The notes beneath the pieces were generated by a model. The model ran no database searches, was not told the origin of the DNA, and saw only the letters and a list, made by a program, of their open reading frames with translations. Source: Struthidea cinerea (taxonomy: Eukaryota; Chordata; Aves; Passeriformes; Corcoracidae). From it: a stretch of 64,000 bases of DNA. The position numbers and the translations under genes are program-made. The DNA lies in assembly GCA_013397865.1 (NCBI GenBank), contig VZTI01000427.1, positions 109,278 through 173,277 on the forward strand. The letters run 5' to 3'. Positions 22,151 to 33,602 of the stretch are shown here, one piece after another. How positions within the stretch are numbered: the stretch's first letter is position 1; every line of letters starts with the position of its first letter.

Positions 22151-22489
22151 TCATAGAATCGTGGAATGGTTTGTGTTGGAAGGGATCTTAAAGCTCAGCT
22201 CATTCCAACCTTCCGACATGGGCAGGGACACCTGCCACTGTCCCAGGCTGCTCCAAGCCCCAGTGTCCAGCCTGGCCTTGGGCACTGCCAGGGATCCAGG
22301 GGCAGCCACAGCTGCTCTGGGCACCCTGTGCCAGGGCCTGCCCACCCTGACAGCCAGGAATTCCTTCCCAATATCCCATCTAACCCTGCATTTCTTTCCG
22401 TTTCAAGCCATTCCCCGTGTCCTGGCACTCCAGCCTTTGTAAATGGTCCCTCTCCATCTTCCTTCAGGCGCTGGAAGGCCACAGCTGGG
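22151..22489 (-). mobile_element. CR1 LINE 3' end, class A
   Basis: A well-kept tail (TCATAGAATCGTGGAATGGT) is at the left. The body runs to TTCAGGCGCTGGAAGGCCAC. GACAGCCAGGAATTCCTTCC replaces the usual TCCCAGGGAACAATTCCTTCC, a small private change. Confidence 0.9.
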
Positions 22490-22833
22490 AACGCCCCGGG
22501 AGATTCCCCAGGACACGAAGAGCCCGATGAGGGAGGGGGAAAGCAAACCAGACGTGCACAGAGCAGCCCTTGCCCTGCAGCGCTGGAGTCACCCCCTGAG
22601 CCCCGCTGACGAGGCGCCAGGAGGGCCCCAGCACCAGTCCCCACTCTGCTGCCCAGCCCCTCCAGGACGAACTGGCTGCTCCTCCAGCAAGGCTGAGCAG
22701 TGCCAACACCAACACTCCAAGGCCTGCCCGTGTTCCGGGAGCCAGAGGCATCGTTAAGGGCACGGCAGCTCCACCATTAAGGATGCTGGCGCCCATCTGC
22801 GTGCTCAGCAAGCTGCTGCTCTCCGAGGGAACG
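22490..22833. other. Single-copy GC-rich non-coding DNA
   Basis: A GC-rich interval between a CR1 and an LTR. Nothing recognised. Overlapping open frames on both strands reflect base composition. Confidence 0.45.
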
Positions 22834-23195
22834 TGTAGATGCCGAAAAGCTTTGGTAGAGAAATGTTTCAGCTTCCTGCAGCATTCTGTGAGAGCTCTGT
22901 GGCTCTCATGAAAGCCACGATAAACACTGCTACGGGTTTTTGTAAACTGAGTTTTATCTGTGCGCCTGGGATCTGTTTTTCAGAGTTGTTACGGTACACA
23001 GTGAAATAATATTTTGAAGTAGGTGTCGTGAGCTTTGGCCAATGGGACAGGGGGTGGCTGGTCCAAGATCCAACGACCTCCTGTCATCTTTGGGAACCAC
23101 GTTACATAAACCAAATTATAATTAATTAAATAAGCACTGTCTTCCTGAACTTGGATCGTGTCGTTTCTCGCCGCTCTCCGTACGTCACAGCGACA
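22834..23195 (+). mobile_element. Solo LTR, 362 bp, ERVL-like family, copy 2
   Basis: It matches the LTR at 12578-12939 end to end with about 25 substitutions and no length change. The TATATAAA box of copy 1 reads TACATAAA here, so the promoter core is damaged. The flanking 5-mers (GAACG and GGAAG) do not match. No gag/pol follows. It has the same orientation as copy 1 but is not its partner in one provirus, because the DNA between them holds several CR1s and no retroviral coding sequence. Confidence 0.8.
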
Positions 23196-23419
23196 GGAAG
23201 GGGCTGGAATGTGGATCCGAAGCAGGGAACAGCGGCGATCCCGGCGCCTCCCCGGCGTTGGGGCCTTACAGACACGGAGCTGCCAGAGGCACCACGCTGC
23301 AGGACGGGGGAATGAGCACAAACACACACTGCCCCAGAAATGGGAGGAAAACTCAAAATCCCTCTGGGAAATGATAAACCTCGAGGAGTTCTGGGGAAGC
23401 TTCTTAAGGAATGGGGACG
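23196..23419. other. Single-copy GC-rich non-coding DNA
   Basis: A short CpG-bearing stretch (GCGATCCCGGCGCCTCC near 23233) after the LTR. Nothing else recognised. Confidence 0.4.
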
Positions 23420-23730
23420 TGTTGCCCAGAGAGCAGACTGTGCTCTCACCCTGTTCTCCCCAGGAACGAGGGAGAGGACAAGGGGAGCAGCCTCAGCTGT
23501 GCCAGGGCAGGTTGAGGTTGGATATTCAGGAAATTTCTCCTGGAAAGGGCTGTCCAGCCCTGGCACAGCTGCCCAGGGCAGTGGTGGAGTACCCATCCCT
23601 GGAGGGGTTTAAAAGCCATGTGGATGTGGCACTTGGGGACATGGGTTGGTGGTGGCCTTGGCAGGGCTGGGGGAGGGTTGGACTCGATGAGCTGAAGTTC
23701 TTTCCAGCCTAAATGATTCTTTGATTCTCT
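23420..23730 (+). mobile_element. CR1 LINE 3' end, class B-related, diverged
   Basis: Holds CAGGTTGAGGTTGGATATTC, GGTGGAGTACCCATCCCTGG and GGTTGGACTCGATGAGCTGA and ends with AAATGATTCTTTGATTCTCT, a recognisable 8-bp repeat tail. It resembles older chicken-type CR1 ends more than the other class B copies here. The left boundary is approximate. Confidence 0.85.
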
Positions 23731-23816
23731 GTATTTTTGGAATTTAAAAAGAGAAAGAAGTGACAAGGAGCACTCGGGCCCAAGAGGTCACATCCTGCAT
23801 CTAAGCCATCATTCCC

Positions 23817-23940
23817 CCCTGTCCTGTCCCTCCATCCCTGGTCCCAGGTCCCTCTCCTGGAGCCCCTTTAGGCCCTGGAAGGGCCTCTGAGGTCTCCCTG
23901 GAGCTTTCCCTTCTCCGGGTGCACAATCCCAGTTCTTCCC
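23817..23940 (-). mobile_element. CR1 LINE internal fragment, class A
   Basis: Corresponds to the upstream part of class A: TGTCCTGTCCCTCCATCCCT through AGCCCCTTTAGGCCCTGGAA to CTTCTCCGGGTGCACAATCC. Both the 3' tail and the 5' part are absent. Confidence 0.8.
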
Positions 23941-24536
23941 TGTTTGGGGATCATTTAACAAAACCCTTTCTGTTGCATTTTCCATGAGTCAAAAAGTAAA
24001 TTTTGCATTCCCATCTCTATTTCCAAACCCACTTTCCCCTGAATTTCAGACTCCACAAGAGGGCTTGGCTACAGAGAGCACGAAAGCAAGGGCTGAAGCA
24101 GCCCCATTATTCCCCTGAAAATCCCACCAAATCAAAGAAATGTCCGTTTTGGGGGAATTCTGCAGGAGAGGTGCTGTGCATTCCTGCAGAAAGCATCTAG
24201 CCGAGTCGCAGGATCCCACCCATGCCACTGGCTTCACTTCAGGCAGGGAGAAGGATTTCTCCTGAATTTATCACAAGGCCACATTTTCTTCTGGGAGCTT
24301 CTTGCACACGTCAGAGGTCAGCTCTTCAACAACCACACCGCGCCGAGTATCAAACCATTCTTCCGGTAATGAACAGGAGCTGAGTGAGGTGTTTAATTAA
24401 TTAATTTGGAGTACAGTTTTGGGGCAGGTGCAAATTCAAAAGGCCCAGGGACCTCCAGGTTATTTTGATTCGAACCAGCACATGTTTAGGGGAACACAAA
24501 GCCTGTTCTGGTGGTGCCAGGACAACAAAAAGCACC
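23941..24536. other. Single-copy non-coding DNA
   Basis: No recognised transposon. A GATTCGAACCAG string near 24469 resembles an RNA polymerase III B box on the minus strand, but no A box or tRNA fold accompanies it. Confidence 0.45.
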
Positions 24537-24542
24537 GGTACC

Positions 24543-24931
24543 TGCAGTACTGACACACGGGCAAGGACCTTGCTCACCAGGTTGAGAGATGCAAAGCCGT
24601 TCATTGCGCAGTCAGAATTCCCTAAATCCCAGCACCCAACAGGATATCACATCCTAGAAACAGGAAAGATGTTCCCCACAGTGTCCCCCAATCACCTGGG
24701 GCATTGCACAGATTTTACCTATGATGGTAACAGGCAAACAATGCCCTATAAGGCCCCAAACTGCAATGAACACTTCTCACAGGCCCAGTCTGTCCATAAA
24801 CACACAATCCTCTCTCAGTCCATCCCCGGTGACCTGGGTGCACTCCCAGGGTCACCTCTGGGCCCAGGACAGAGGCCCTCTCTCTGATCCTCAGGGCTGA
24901 TCTCTCTTCCAGCACACAGTGCACCCCAACA
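24543..24931 (-). mobile_element. Solo LTR, 389 bp, class II (ERVK-like), second copy
   Basis: This is the reverse-complement partner of the LTR at 6318-6706: same length, about 21 substitutions, no indel. It is flanked by the perfect 6-bp duplication GGTACC at 24537-24542 and 24932-24937, a different target from that of the first copy, so the two inserted independently. No proviral interior remains. Confidence 0.88.
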
Positions 24932-24937
24932 GGTACC

Positions 24938-25395
24938 ACCCCGACTGCTTTGCCGCTGCCTGGCTCTGTGTCCTGCACGAGCCCCTTTGTTCATCTGCTT
25001 TTCATTACTCGGATAAAACACCATTATTGGCGCGTTTCAGGATTGCTGCAGGCAGCAGCAGAGTGGGAGCGAAGCACTCAATGAAACAGAAAAGCGTCAT
25101 GTAAATGAAAAACCCTTCATGCACTGCTAGAACTTGTTAGGCTAAAGCAACTTGGGAGGGGAAAAAAACCCCCTAAATTAAATTTGTCTCATGGTCCAAA
25201 TCATTTAAGGCTCTAATTTAGAGCAAATATTGTCAAAGCATTTCTAAAGCTGTTTGAAGAACCAAGAAACACTGCAAGGCAGTGTGTTCCCATCATTCCA
25301 GGCTGAGTTTTAGGATGGGGAGTCTCGGCCAGCTCCATTTGCTGCTTGTTACTATTGAAATTTGGGGGGGTTGTAGCAATGTGGCCAACACCACA
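24938..25395. other. Single-copy non-coding DNA
   Basis: Nothing recognised. There is a run of seven G at ~25364-25370. Confidence 0.45.
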
Positions 25396-25594
25396 TTCAC
25401 AGAACCACAGAATGCCAGGTTTGGGTTGGAAGGGACCTCAAAGCTCATCACATTCCACCCCTGCCATGGGCAGGGACACCTTCCACTGTCCCAGGCTGCT
25501 CCAAGCCCCAATGTCCAGCCTGGCCTTGGGCACTGCCAGGGATCCAGGGGCAGCCACAGCTGCTCTGGGCACCCTGTGCCAGGGCCTGCCCACC
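25396..25594 (-). mobile_element. CR1 LINE 3' end, class A
   Basis: The tail region (TTCACAGAACCACAGAATGC, then TTTGGGTTGGAAGGGACCTC) is at the left. The copy stops at 'CAGGGCCTGCCCACC'. Confidence 0.9.
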
Positions 25595-26318
25595 TTTCAT
25601 TCTGCTGATCTCCTTCAGGAATCACTGCCCTGGCACTTGTGGGAAACCCACAAAGATCCCCTAACTTTGGTGTTGGTCCCTCCGACAGGGAAAGGCACTG
25701 CATCCCAAAATCATGGAAAAAACAGGGACAATGCCCCATCCAGACTGAGATGCATTAATAATTCCTACAACAACAACAGCACCAGCACATTGTCATGCTG
25801 AAACTCCTCCTTGAGTTTGCTTCCCGGGAGAGAAGCAATCCTTATTTATGGCCGTTTGTGGATAAACAGCATCCGGAGGGGAAATAACCCGTTCCCATCC
25901 CCGTGAGGAGACAGCCCCAGAACAGATGAGCTCCTGAGCATTCCCAGCAGGCTGCAGCTTCCCTTAATTGCTCATCAATCCCTGGCAGCTGTGGCCAGAG
26001 CTGCCGTTTAATGGATTCACCACGTCCCATTCCTGTCCTGGCCTCCTCGGCCCGGTGGCGCTCGGAATGCAAACGATGTCCCGGCGCAGAGGACGTCACA
26101 GGAGGGATGAGGTTTGTTTGAGTCACCTCCCTTGGCAGAGCCGCTCATCTCCGCGTCATCCCACAGCTCCTGCTGCTCAGCTGTCTTCCCTCAGGGAGTT
26201 CACGTTGGGAAGAGGAAAAAAATGCCGGACTGATCCGTGCGTGGTGCTGTGTCCGACCCAGGCGGTGGCAGGAGCCGGGCAGGCGATCAGAGCTCACCCA
26301 CTGCCGCCACGGAATCCA
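25595..26318. other. Single-copy non-coding DNA
   Basis: Nothing recognised. Confidence 0.5.
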
Positions 26319-26693
26319 AGGATCACAGAATTGCTGAGGCTGGAAAAGCCCTCCAAAGGCATCAGCAACTGACCCAGCACTGCCAAGGCCACCACTGTCC
26401 CCAAGTGCCACATCCACACATCTTCTGAACACCTCCAGGGGCGGGGACTCCACACTGCCCTGGACACCATGTTCCAAGGCCTGAGCAGCCTTTCCATGGA
26501 GAAATTCCTGCTGCTGTCCAACCTGAGCCTCCCCTGGCCCAGCCTGAGGCCGTTTCCCCTTGTCCTGTCCCTGTTCCCTGGGAGCAGAGCCCGACCCCCC
26601 CCGGCTGCACCCTCCTGTCAGGGAGTTGTGCAGAGCCACAAGGTCCCCCCTGAGCCTCCTTTGCTCCAGGCTGAGCCCCTTTCCCAGCTCCCT
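26319..26693 (-). mobile_element. CR1 LINE 3' end, class B
   Basis: A reversed tail (AAGGATCACAGAATTGCTGA) is at the left. The body includes CACATCCACACATCTTCTGA and TCCATGGAGAAATTCCTGCT and ends at the 'CAGCTCCCTC' truncation point also used by several other class B copies. Confidence 0.88.
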
Positions 26694-28860
26694 CTGTATC
26701 AAAACTACCCCAAAGTTACCCCAAAGTAGTGGCTTAGAGCTGGTTTCTTTGCCATTCCAAATCCAAGAAAATAGATTTTACCACCCCGGTGAGAAAAAAA
26801 AACCCATAAAATATTTCCATGTCTACCTGATTTATAAACAGAAGGTGCTTTTCCTTCTCTACCTGCTCCAGCTCTGCTGTGACCCCACCTGGGATTGCAC
26901 TCCCTGCTCTCAAATTCCACGCTCCTGCTACAACCAAATAACCATGGCACAATCCACGGCCACCCCCGTCCCTAAGGCTGGCTCCAAGGGCCTTCCTCCA
27001 AGAATTCCAAGGGCCTTCCCATCTTCCTGCTGCTTCCATCTGCCCGCTGAATATCGAACCTCGAAGTGTAGGGATTAACTGATGGATTGAGAAGAGGGAA
27101 GAGCTCCAGGCAGCCAGGCCTAGGGAGAAAATCTCTTGGACAGAGAAACTTGTGCCAGACCAGGACATCAAAAAAGAGATGAGGAGGTCTCTGCAAAGCC
27201 TGCAAGGAGCAGGGTGCTCATCCGGGGGCTGAGCCAAGGACATTTTGAGCCCTGCCCCATCCACCTGTGGCAGCTCTTCCCCGGGAGTTAAATTCCTTTG
27301 GGTCCCCTGGAACTTAATCCTCTCTGGGATCAAGGCCACTTCATCCCTAAAGGAGAGAGCTCCACACAGAGCTGGAGTGGTGCTTGAGCTCCCGGGGAGG
27401 GTGAGGGGAAAGGGAAGCCGGAGTGGAGCGCTCCCACGGGATGGGCAGCGCAGCCTGGCAGGGACAGGGGCACATCGGGGTGGGAAACGCCTGGCCCAGC
27501 CCTTTCGCACCCCACCAGCCCAAAAACCCCCAGCGGGGCAGCTCACGTGCAGGGATTGCTGTGACACTGGCCATTCCCAGCAGTATCCGAAGAGAACTGA
27601 CATCAGTTTTTGTCAAAAAATCAGGGCTGGAGGAGGGAAATCTCATTTAGAGCTGGCCAGGAGAAGCAGGAGGTCCAGCAGCTCCCATTCCCAACTCCCA
27701 AAGGGGAGAAGAAATTGCACTGGAGTTATTATTCCCTCTGCTTTTGTCCAAGGTGGAACTGAGATGCACTTTCCAGGACCTGTGAGGCTGTGAGCAGGAG
27801 CTCAGAGGGTGCCTGTCCCGAGGAAGAGATAACGGGAGGGAGGACCCCACCGCCAGGTTCTTGTGGAGATAACGGGAAAAGCCTGTTCCTGGGTTATCCC
27901 ACTCCTGCCCCGAAGGGACACATCTTCCCACGGCTGAAAGGACTCACGGGCTTCTCTTCCATGTAATCCTTGCTTCCTTCTCTGACAAATCAAAATCCTG
28001 ACTTGAAACGCAGCCTGGGATGTGAGACAGGAATTGAGAGCATGGAAAGCACGGATGGGCCTGCCTGATAAGGCACTCGGGGAAGAGGCTTTGTACTCAA
28101 ACCCCACAAGGTGCAAACCACCTGTGTTTGCCAAAAGGAGAAAAGGAAAATAAGAGGGAAAAGCTCTGCCACGGGGAGAAAAGATGGACAACCTAAAATG
28201 GAACAGCAATTTTACCATAAAGGAGTGTATTTCTAATTTTAGCCTTTATCTCATATTATTTTTCTGTTCCAGTCCACTCCTAGTTAAGTTATAGGTACTT
28301 ATTTAAGTTATAAATATTACCCTTGAGTCAGGTGTAGCAGTTCTTTCACAGGAATAGTAACATATTGTTCTGCCAATTTTCACCATTCATACCTTTAACC
28401 TCTCATTTAACTGCGAGCTGCAAAGCTGGGCCGTGATTTGTAATTAAATCGTAAAAGGCTCATGAATATTCAAATGTCTTCACGTGCATCGCACTCCTTT
28501 AATCAATTAAACAGGGCGTTTCATGTGGCGCTCAACTACAAAACTTCACCCAGTCCCTAAAAATCTTACCAAGTCCCTGGAAAACCCAAACCCAAACAAA
28601 CGACAGATGAAGTTTGGTACTAGCACAGGAAATTAAAAGTTCCACTGGCACGTCCTGCTTTCCCGATGAAAGGCAAGGGATCTTTAGCCTTGCACGAGGA
28701 ATGTTTTCATTGCTACTGGCTCTGGGAAGCAGGATAACCCTGCAAAGTCATTTTCCAGGAACAAAGATGTTGAAATGGTGACAGAATATGCACTTGAAAG
28801 CTAAAATAGTTCATCCCCTTGGTTTGCAATGCTCCTGGTTAATCAGATCCAGGGGAATGA
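26694..28860. other. Single-copy non-coding DNA with a long minus-strand open frame
   Basis: About 2.2 kb free of recognised transposons. The left half (26734-27603) is GC-rich and open for 289 codons on minus and, overlapping it, 182 codons on plus. I recognise no domain, so I do not call a gene. The right half (28200-28560) is AT-rich and contains several TTAATT/TAATTA motifs that would suit a conserved non-coding element. Confidence 0.45.
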
Positions 28861-28984
28861 AGTTTGGACGCCGCTCCCAGGGATGCACAGGGTGGGGTTG
28901 TTGGGGTGCCTGAGCAAGGCCAGGAGCTGGACTGGTGAGCCCTGTGGGTCCCTCCCAGCTCGGGATATTCCATGATTCCATGAA
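28861..28984 (+). mobile_element. CR1 LINE 3' end, class C
   Basis: Runs GACGCCGCTCCCAGGGATGC, then GGGTTGTTGGGGTGCCTGAG, to CTCGGGATATTCCATGATTC plus a second 8-bp tail unit. Only ~120 bases are kept. Confidence 0.87.
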
Positions 28985-29939
28985 TTACTTTGGAGATGGA
29001 AGGTTTTTGGGGGTGTGGAGGTGATACAAGAAGTTTGGCCACTCCATTTCTCCTTTGGCTACAGAAACTCCTCCCCATCCTATTCCCAGGAGCAGCACTA
29101 AGGACTGACCATAAAAACCTGGATTTCTAATTAAATCTAATTATTCAACTCCAAAGGTGGCACCTGCCTGAGCCACGGGCTGGCTTTGCTTCGGAATTTA
29201 CTCAAGTGCTGCGGCTCAAACGCCGAACTTCCCACACTCCCTGCATGGATGCAGTATTCCCTCCTTTTTCCCAATTCCTTTGTTCACTCAGCACGCTCTG
29301 TTGATCCCACGCTCTGTTTCGTGCTAGGTTCAGCTGGGAATTAAATAAAACAACCACTATTTTAGCCAGGAATCGCTCCCAAGCCTTAAGCAACGCCATC
29401 TGCCAAACGTCCTCCTCCAGATGTGCAGGAATTTCTGAGCATCACTGAAGTGCCCCCACAAAGGTCTCGCCAGCTGTCGCCACGTGCAGATAGTCTCACC
29501 AGCCATTTTGCATATTTAGTCCAGATTTGTTTTCATTTCAAACAGCCACTTTCATCCAGAGCTGTTGTTAATTCCGCAAACCAGTTCAGGGAATGCTGAG
29601 GGATCACGGCGTGCTGGGTAACTCATCCAGATCCTGGCAACCTCTCCTGACACCTTCTCCTCTCCATCCCAGAAATCCGTTCACTTCCACGCCAGGCGCA
29701 TTCCCCTCTCTCCCTCTCCAAAATATGAACACCCATCGAAGCCAGGTGAGATCTGCACCCGGGGTTAGCTGAACGAGCCAGGGGTGCTTCGGGTTTGCAG
29801 CGGCGAAAGGAGAATCCTGCAGGAGCCTGGGAATTCATCACATTCATGACAATGTGCAACAGGTACAATAATATATTTATATGGGGGGGTTATCAGCAAA
29901 AGGTCTGACGTTGGTGGCCCCTTTAGATGGGTTCGGTGA
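28985..29939. other. Single-copy non-coding DNA
   Basis: Nothing recognised. A GGGGGGG run lies at about 29883-29889. Confidence 0.5.
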
Positions 29940-30035
29940 GAGCATCCCAGAACGGTTTGGGATGAGGGGACCTTAAAGACTATCCTGTTCCCACCCAAGC
30001 TCTCTGTCGGAGATGGGCATCCCAACCTGCTCCAC
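29940..30035 (-). mobile_element. Decayed CR1 LINE tail, class A-like
   Basis: GCATCCCAGAACGGTTTGGG, then GGGGACCTTAAAGACTATCC, then a weak match to the 'GGGCAGGGACACC' region. An old or badly decayed copy. Confidence 0.6.
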
Positions 30036-31397
30036 TGGGATAAATTAAAAGCTGGTTTTTCATGTGTTTCTTGCTTCTGATGTTGGACGGTTTGTCCTCA
30101 CACCTCCAGCTGTGAGAGATCTCCTGGAATTACCACCCCCCCGGCAGTGTCAAAAGCCTGGAAAAGCTGCCAGACTTGCCCCGGAGATGGGGATTTGGGA
30201 GGCTGGCTCCTGAGAACATGAGAAGTTGTGCTGATGTAATTAGAGCAGAGGGGTAATTAGGTTTCCCTGCTAATTTGGCATTTGACACAGACCATGCCAG
30301 AGACCAAGGATGATTTTGAGGCAATTTTCTCTACTGATACAAACTCACCAACTTGCAGCAGAGAGAAAAAAAGCAGATTTATGGCAATTATGTGGGTTAG
30401 AAATATTTACAAATGGAATTTCCTCAACAAAGTCCAACAATTTAATGATTTGGAAAACTGCTTAGAGGATGCTGCTTCCACATTTCTTGGTAACCAGGTG
30501 ACCCAAGGTGTAAAGCACCGAATCAGCTCTGGGGTTGCACCATTTTCTTTGGGAGAAATGGATCTCCCAAAATCCCCCAAACTGAATGTTCCCCACAGGT
30601 TTCAAACGAAGGCAGCAAAAAATCTACCTCTGCTTGAATAACCATATTTATAAATGGCACCAGAAACCAGACATGTACGGAAGGAGGAAGCTGAGGGGGT
30701 CTCTTGCTGCTTCCCAGGGGTGGTCGTGTTATTCCCGCCTTTGAAATCCAACATTAAAACAGAGGGTTCGAGGATTAATCTCGTGTTAATGCAAAAAAAT
30801 CATTGTGGCAATCTGCTTTTTCCCCCCTTCACTCTTCCCTTGGAGCTCCCCAGCTTTTTCAGCTGCTGAGCCAACGGCAGCCCCAGCTGATCCTGTGGAA
30901 GTTGCAGGGCAAAACTGCCCATGGAACATCACACCCTGTTACAGACCCATCTACTTGAGGCTGGTACACACAAAAAGATGCTTTTCAGCCTTTAATCTGT
31001 TATTTTCTTCCTGGTTTGTTTGGTTCCCCCCCCCTTCTCCCAAGGAATAAATTGCTGCTTCCATTTAGGAGGAGGCACAAATCACGTTGTCATTACAACA
31101 GTGCTAAATGCTGTAAATTTTTATGCAGTGATGAAGCATCCAGGCACTTAGTGAAGGCCCTGGGAATTGAAAACCAGGAGTTGAAAATCACCTCAGCCCT
31201 CTGGATTTTTAATAAAGATTTGTTACCTACCCCATCCTCCCTTCCCGGGAATTATCCAACTACAGAACTTCACTCCCTAAAAAATCCCATTGCAGGACGG
31301 TTTCAAGGAGCCAAAACGGTCCCAGGATTTTCTTCAGCTCTTTGAAATTCATCCAGGGGGATGCTCAGACGGGAGAAACGCCCTCACCATGCCATGG
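30036..31397. other. Single-copy AT-rich DNA with a 119-codon plus frame
   Basis: The frame at 30282-30641 (begins MTQTMPETKDDFEAIF) lies outside the CR1s and is less GC-rich than the others. I recognise no domain. The DNA has the flavour of an old LTR (ATTTATGGCAATTATGTGGG, AAATATTTACAAATGGAATT), but I could not find ends or a second copy. It may equally be chance. Confidence 0.4.
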
Positions 31398-31660
31398 AGT
31401 CCTTTAGGAAGGAAAAGCCCTCTGGGATCATCGAGTCCAACCAGCACTGCCAAGGCCACCCCTAATCCACGTCCCCAGGTGCCGCACCCACATGGATTTT
31501 GAACAGGGATGGGGACTCCACCACCTCCCTGGGCAGCCCCTTCCAACATCTGACCACGTTTTCCATGAAGAAATATTTCCTAATATCTGACTGAACACCC
31601 CACAACCCCTTCTGGAAAGCCCAACACGCCTCAAATCTCCTGTGGGATCTCCTGGCCCAA
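31398..31660 (-). mobile_element. CR1 LINE 3' end, class B-like, older
   Basis: A decayed tail (AGCCCTCTGGGATCATCGAG) is followed by CCAACCAGCACTGCCAAGGC, ACTCCACCACCTCCCTGGGC and TTCCATGAAGAAATATTTCC. It diverges more from the other class B copies than they do from each other. The right boundary is approximate. Confidence 0.82.
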
Positions 31661-33421
31661 GGAGCCAGGCAAGGATTAAGGATGAATCTTGTGCTCCCTC
31701 TGTGTTATCCTTGGGGATGGAGATCTCCAGAAGTGGCATCAAGAGAGGCTGAGGCAGCCAAAGGAGCTCCTGTGGGGACAGGATGGTCCTGTTTGGGTGC
31801 TGGACAACAAAACAAAGCCTTGTGATCGGAATTTTGAAGGACACCACGGCCGAAAAGGAGCTTTTTTTGTTTTCTTGCCCAGGGAAGATCAAATCCGGGA
31901 CTGGGAACTGCCCTGTCCTCAACCCCAGACTCTGCAGCCCCACAATTCTGAACCTTCATTGCAGGGTCTGGTGACAGAAGGGTTTGAGATGAGCGCTGAG
32001 ACCCCCCCAAATAATAACAACCTCCCCGGAGCATGAGGGGAAAAGCAACCGAGTTCTGGACATGTACCTTGAATTCACGCCTGCTCAGGCGTGAAAAGGC
32101 TTTGATGACAGCATAATTACCAACACAATAACCACATTTGTGCAGATAATCCCTTTCATCACCCCCAGGAGCCTGTTATGTAGGGCCACAAGCGTTTCAA
32201 AGTAGCAGCAATTGGGAACAAAATCAAGGCAGAGGCTTTAAAAGTATTTCAAACCCAAAATATTGGGTTCTGACTCTGAAAAGCAATTAATGGATTAAAA
32301 ATGAAAACACTGAAAAAGCAAAAAACCCAAACCAAAAACCAACCCACAAAAAAACCCCACCAAACTTGAAAGATCCTCTTTGCCCCATTTATGGAAAATC
32401 ACCTTTTTCCCACTCAGCTCCATCGCCACCATCTTTTTAAGGAAGGTTTTAGCCAATGGAACTCTCACTGCCAACAAAAAATGAATTTGTCATCTCAAAC
32501 GCTGGAGCTTGAATTATTTAAAATGCACTCAACCTTTATCAGAAGGACTTGGCATCTTCATTTCCTCTCTGGGATACCTCCCAAAGTCTGCCCAAATGAC
32601 AGCGGGAAGCTTCAAAAAACAGGGAACGGCTCCTGTACATCTGAAAAAATACAATTTCATCTGCCTTGGTGGGAAGGAAGGAGGATTGCCCAGGACAGAA
32701 GCAGCTGGGAAAGGTTTGTGGACTGGAACAGCAGTGGCCGCTCCATGTAGAAGCAGAGAAGGGCATTATGTGGAGAAGAGGAAGGATTTGTCCCAGAAAC
32801 CATGAAGAAACTGGCATTAAAAGGAGGAAAAGTATCATTTCCAAAGCAATTATTGCCCTGTACCAGTGAGGAGATAAAGCTGCAGTTGCCAGCATCATTT
32901 TTGGGAAAACAAGAGAAAGGCTGGGCTTAATGAGACAAATTTAGTTTAATACTCCTCAGAGAAACCCGCTTTTGACTGAAGTCACCTCAGCCAGTTGCTA
33001 AAGCATGAAAATGGAAGTCCCTGAAGCGCTGTACAAACACTGACAAATTATCTCGTTTTATCAAAACAGCCCAGGAAGGAGGGGGTGTGCCAAAGGCAAC
33101 CGCAGTGGGAGCCAGGAGAGGAGCTTAAGAGGCTGAAATCCAGTCCAAGGGATCATCCTTCATCACTCTGTAAGGAATCACTGCTTGGAAAGCTGCTCCC
33201 ACATAAAACACCACCACGCCAAGTCCTCCTGCCAGCAGTTTTCCAAGCTTGGGTACACACAGGAAGAGATCCACTAAAGGCTACCACATTCCTGGGTAAA
33301 TTCCTGCCTCGTGCTCCGTTAAAATATCCCCGGGTCTGTGGTTTGGCACTAAAATTCACAGGGAGCAAAGGAGCAAGGACACAGTCACCGTCTGATATTC
33401 GGAATTCTTCAAAGCTAAACC
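31661..33421. other. Single-copy non-coding DNA
   Basis: About 1.8 kb without a recognised transposon or gene. It contains a 9-bp-arm inverted repeat at 32074-32095 and an A/C-rich stretch at about 32318-32364. Confidence 0.5.
32074..32095. repeat. Perfect inverted repeat, 9-bp arms, 4-nt spacer
   Basis: TTCACGCCT and AGGCGTGAA are separated by GCTC. It is a short hairpin with no U-tract or known family association. Confidence 0.7.
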
Positions 33422-33602
33422 GATCATGGAATCCCAGACGGGTTTGGGTTTAAAAGGACCTTAAAAGCCCATCTTGTTCCAACATTCCAACATGGGACAC
33501 CTTCCACTGTCCCAGGCTGCTCCAAGCCCCAGTGTCCAGCCTGGCCTTGGACACTTCCAGGGATCCAGGGGCAGCCACAGCTTCTCTGGGCACCCAGAGC
33601 CA
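33422..33602 (-). mobile_element. CR1 LINE 3' end, class A
   Basis: The tail (GATCATGGAATCCCAGACGG) is at the left. Part of the CCCTGCCATGGGCAGG segment is missing (reads ACATTCCAACATGGGACACC). It ends at TTCTCTGGGCACCCAGAGCC. Confidence 0.87.

Noticed and set aside
12578..23195. The two 362-bp LTRs as the two ends of one provirus
   Set aside because: Between them lie several CR1s and single-copy DNA but no gag, pol or env, and their outer flanks do not form a direct repeat.
24469..24481. Minus-strand GGTTCGAATC as a tRNA gene or SINE B box
   Set aside because: There is no A box at the right distance, no cloverleaf and no 3' repeat tail. The string alone is too short.
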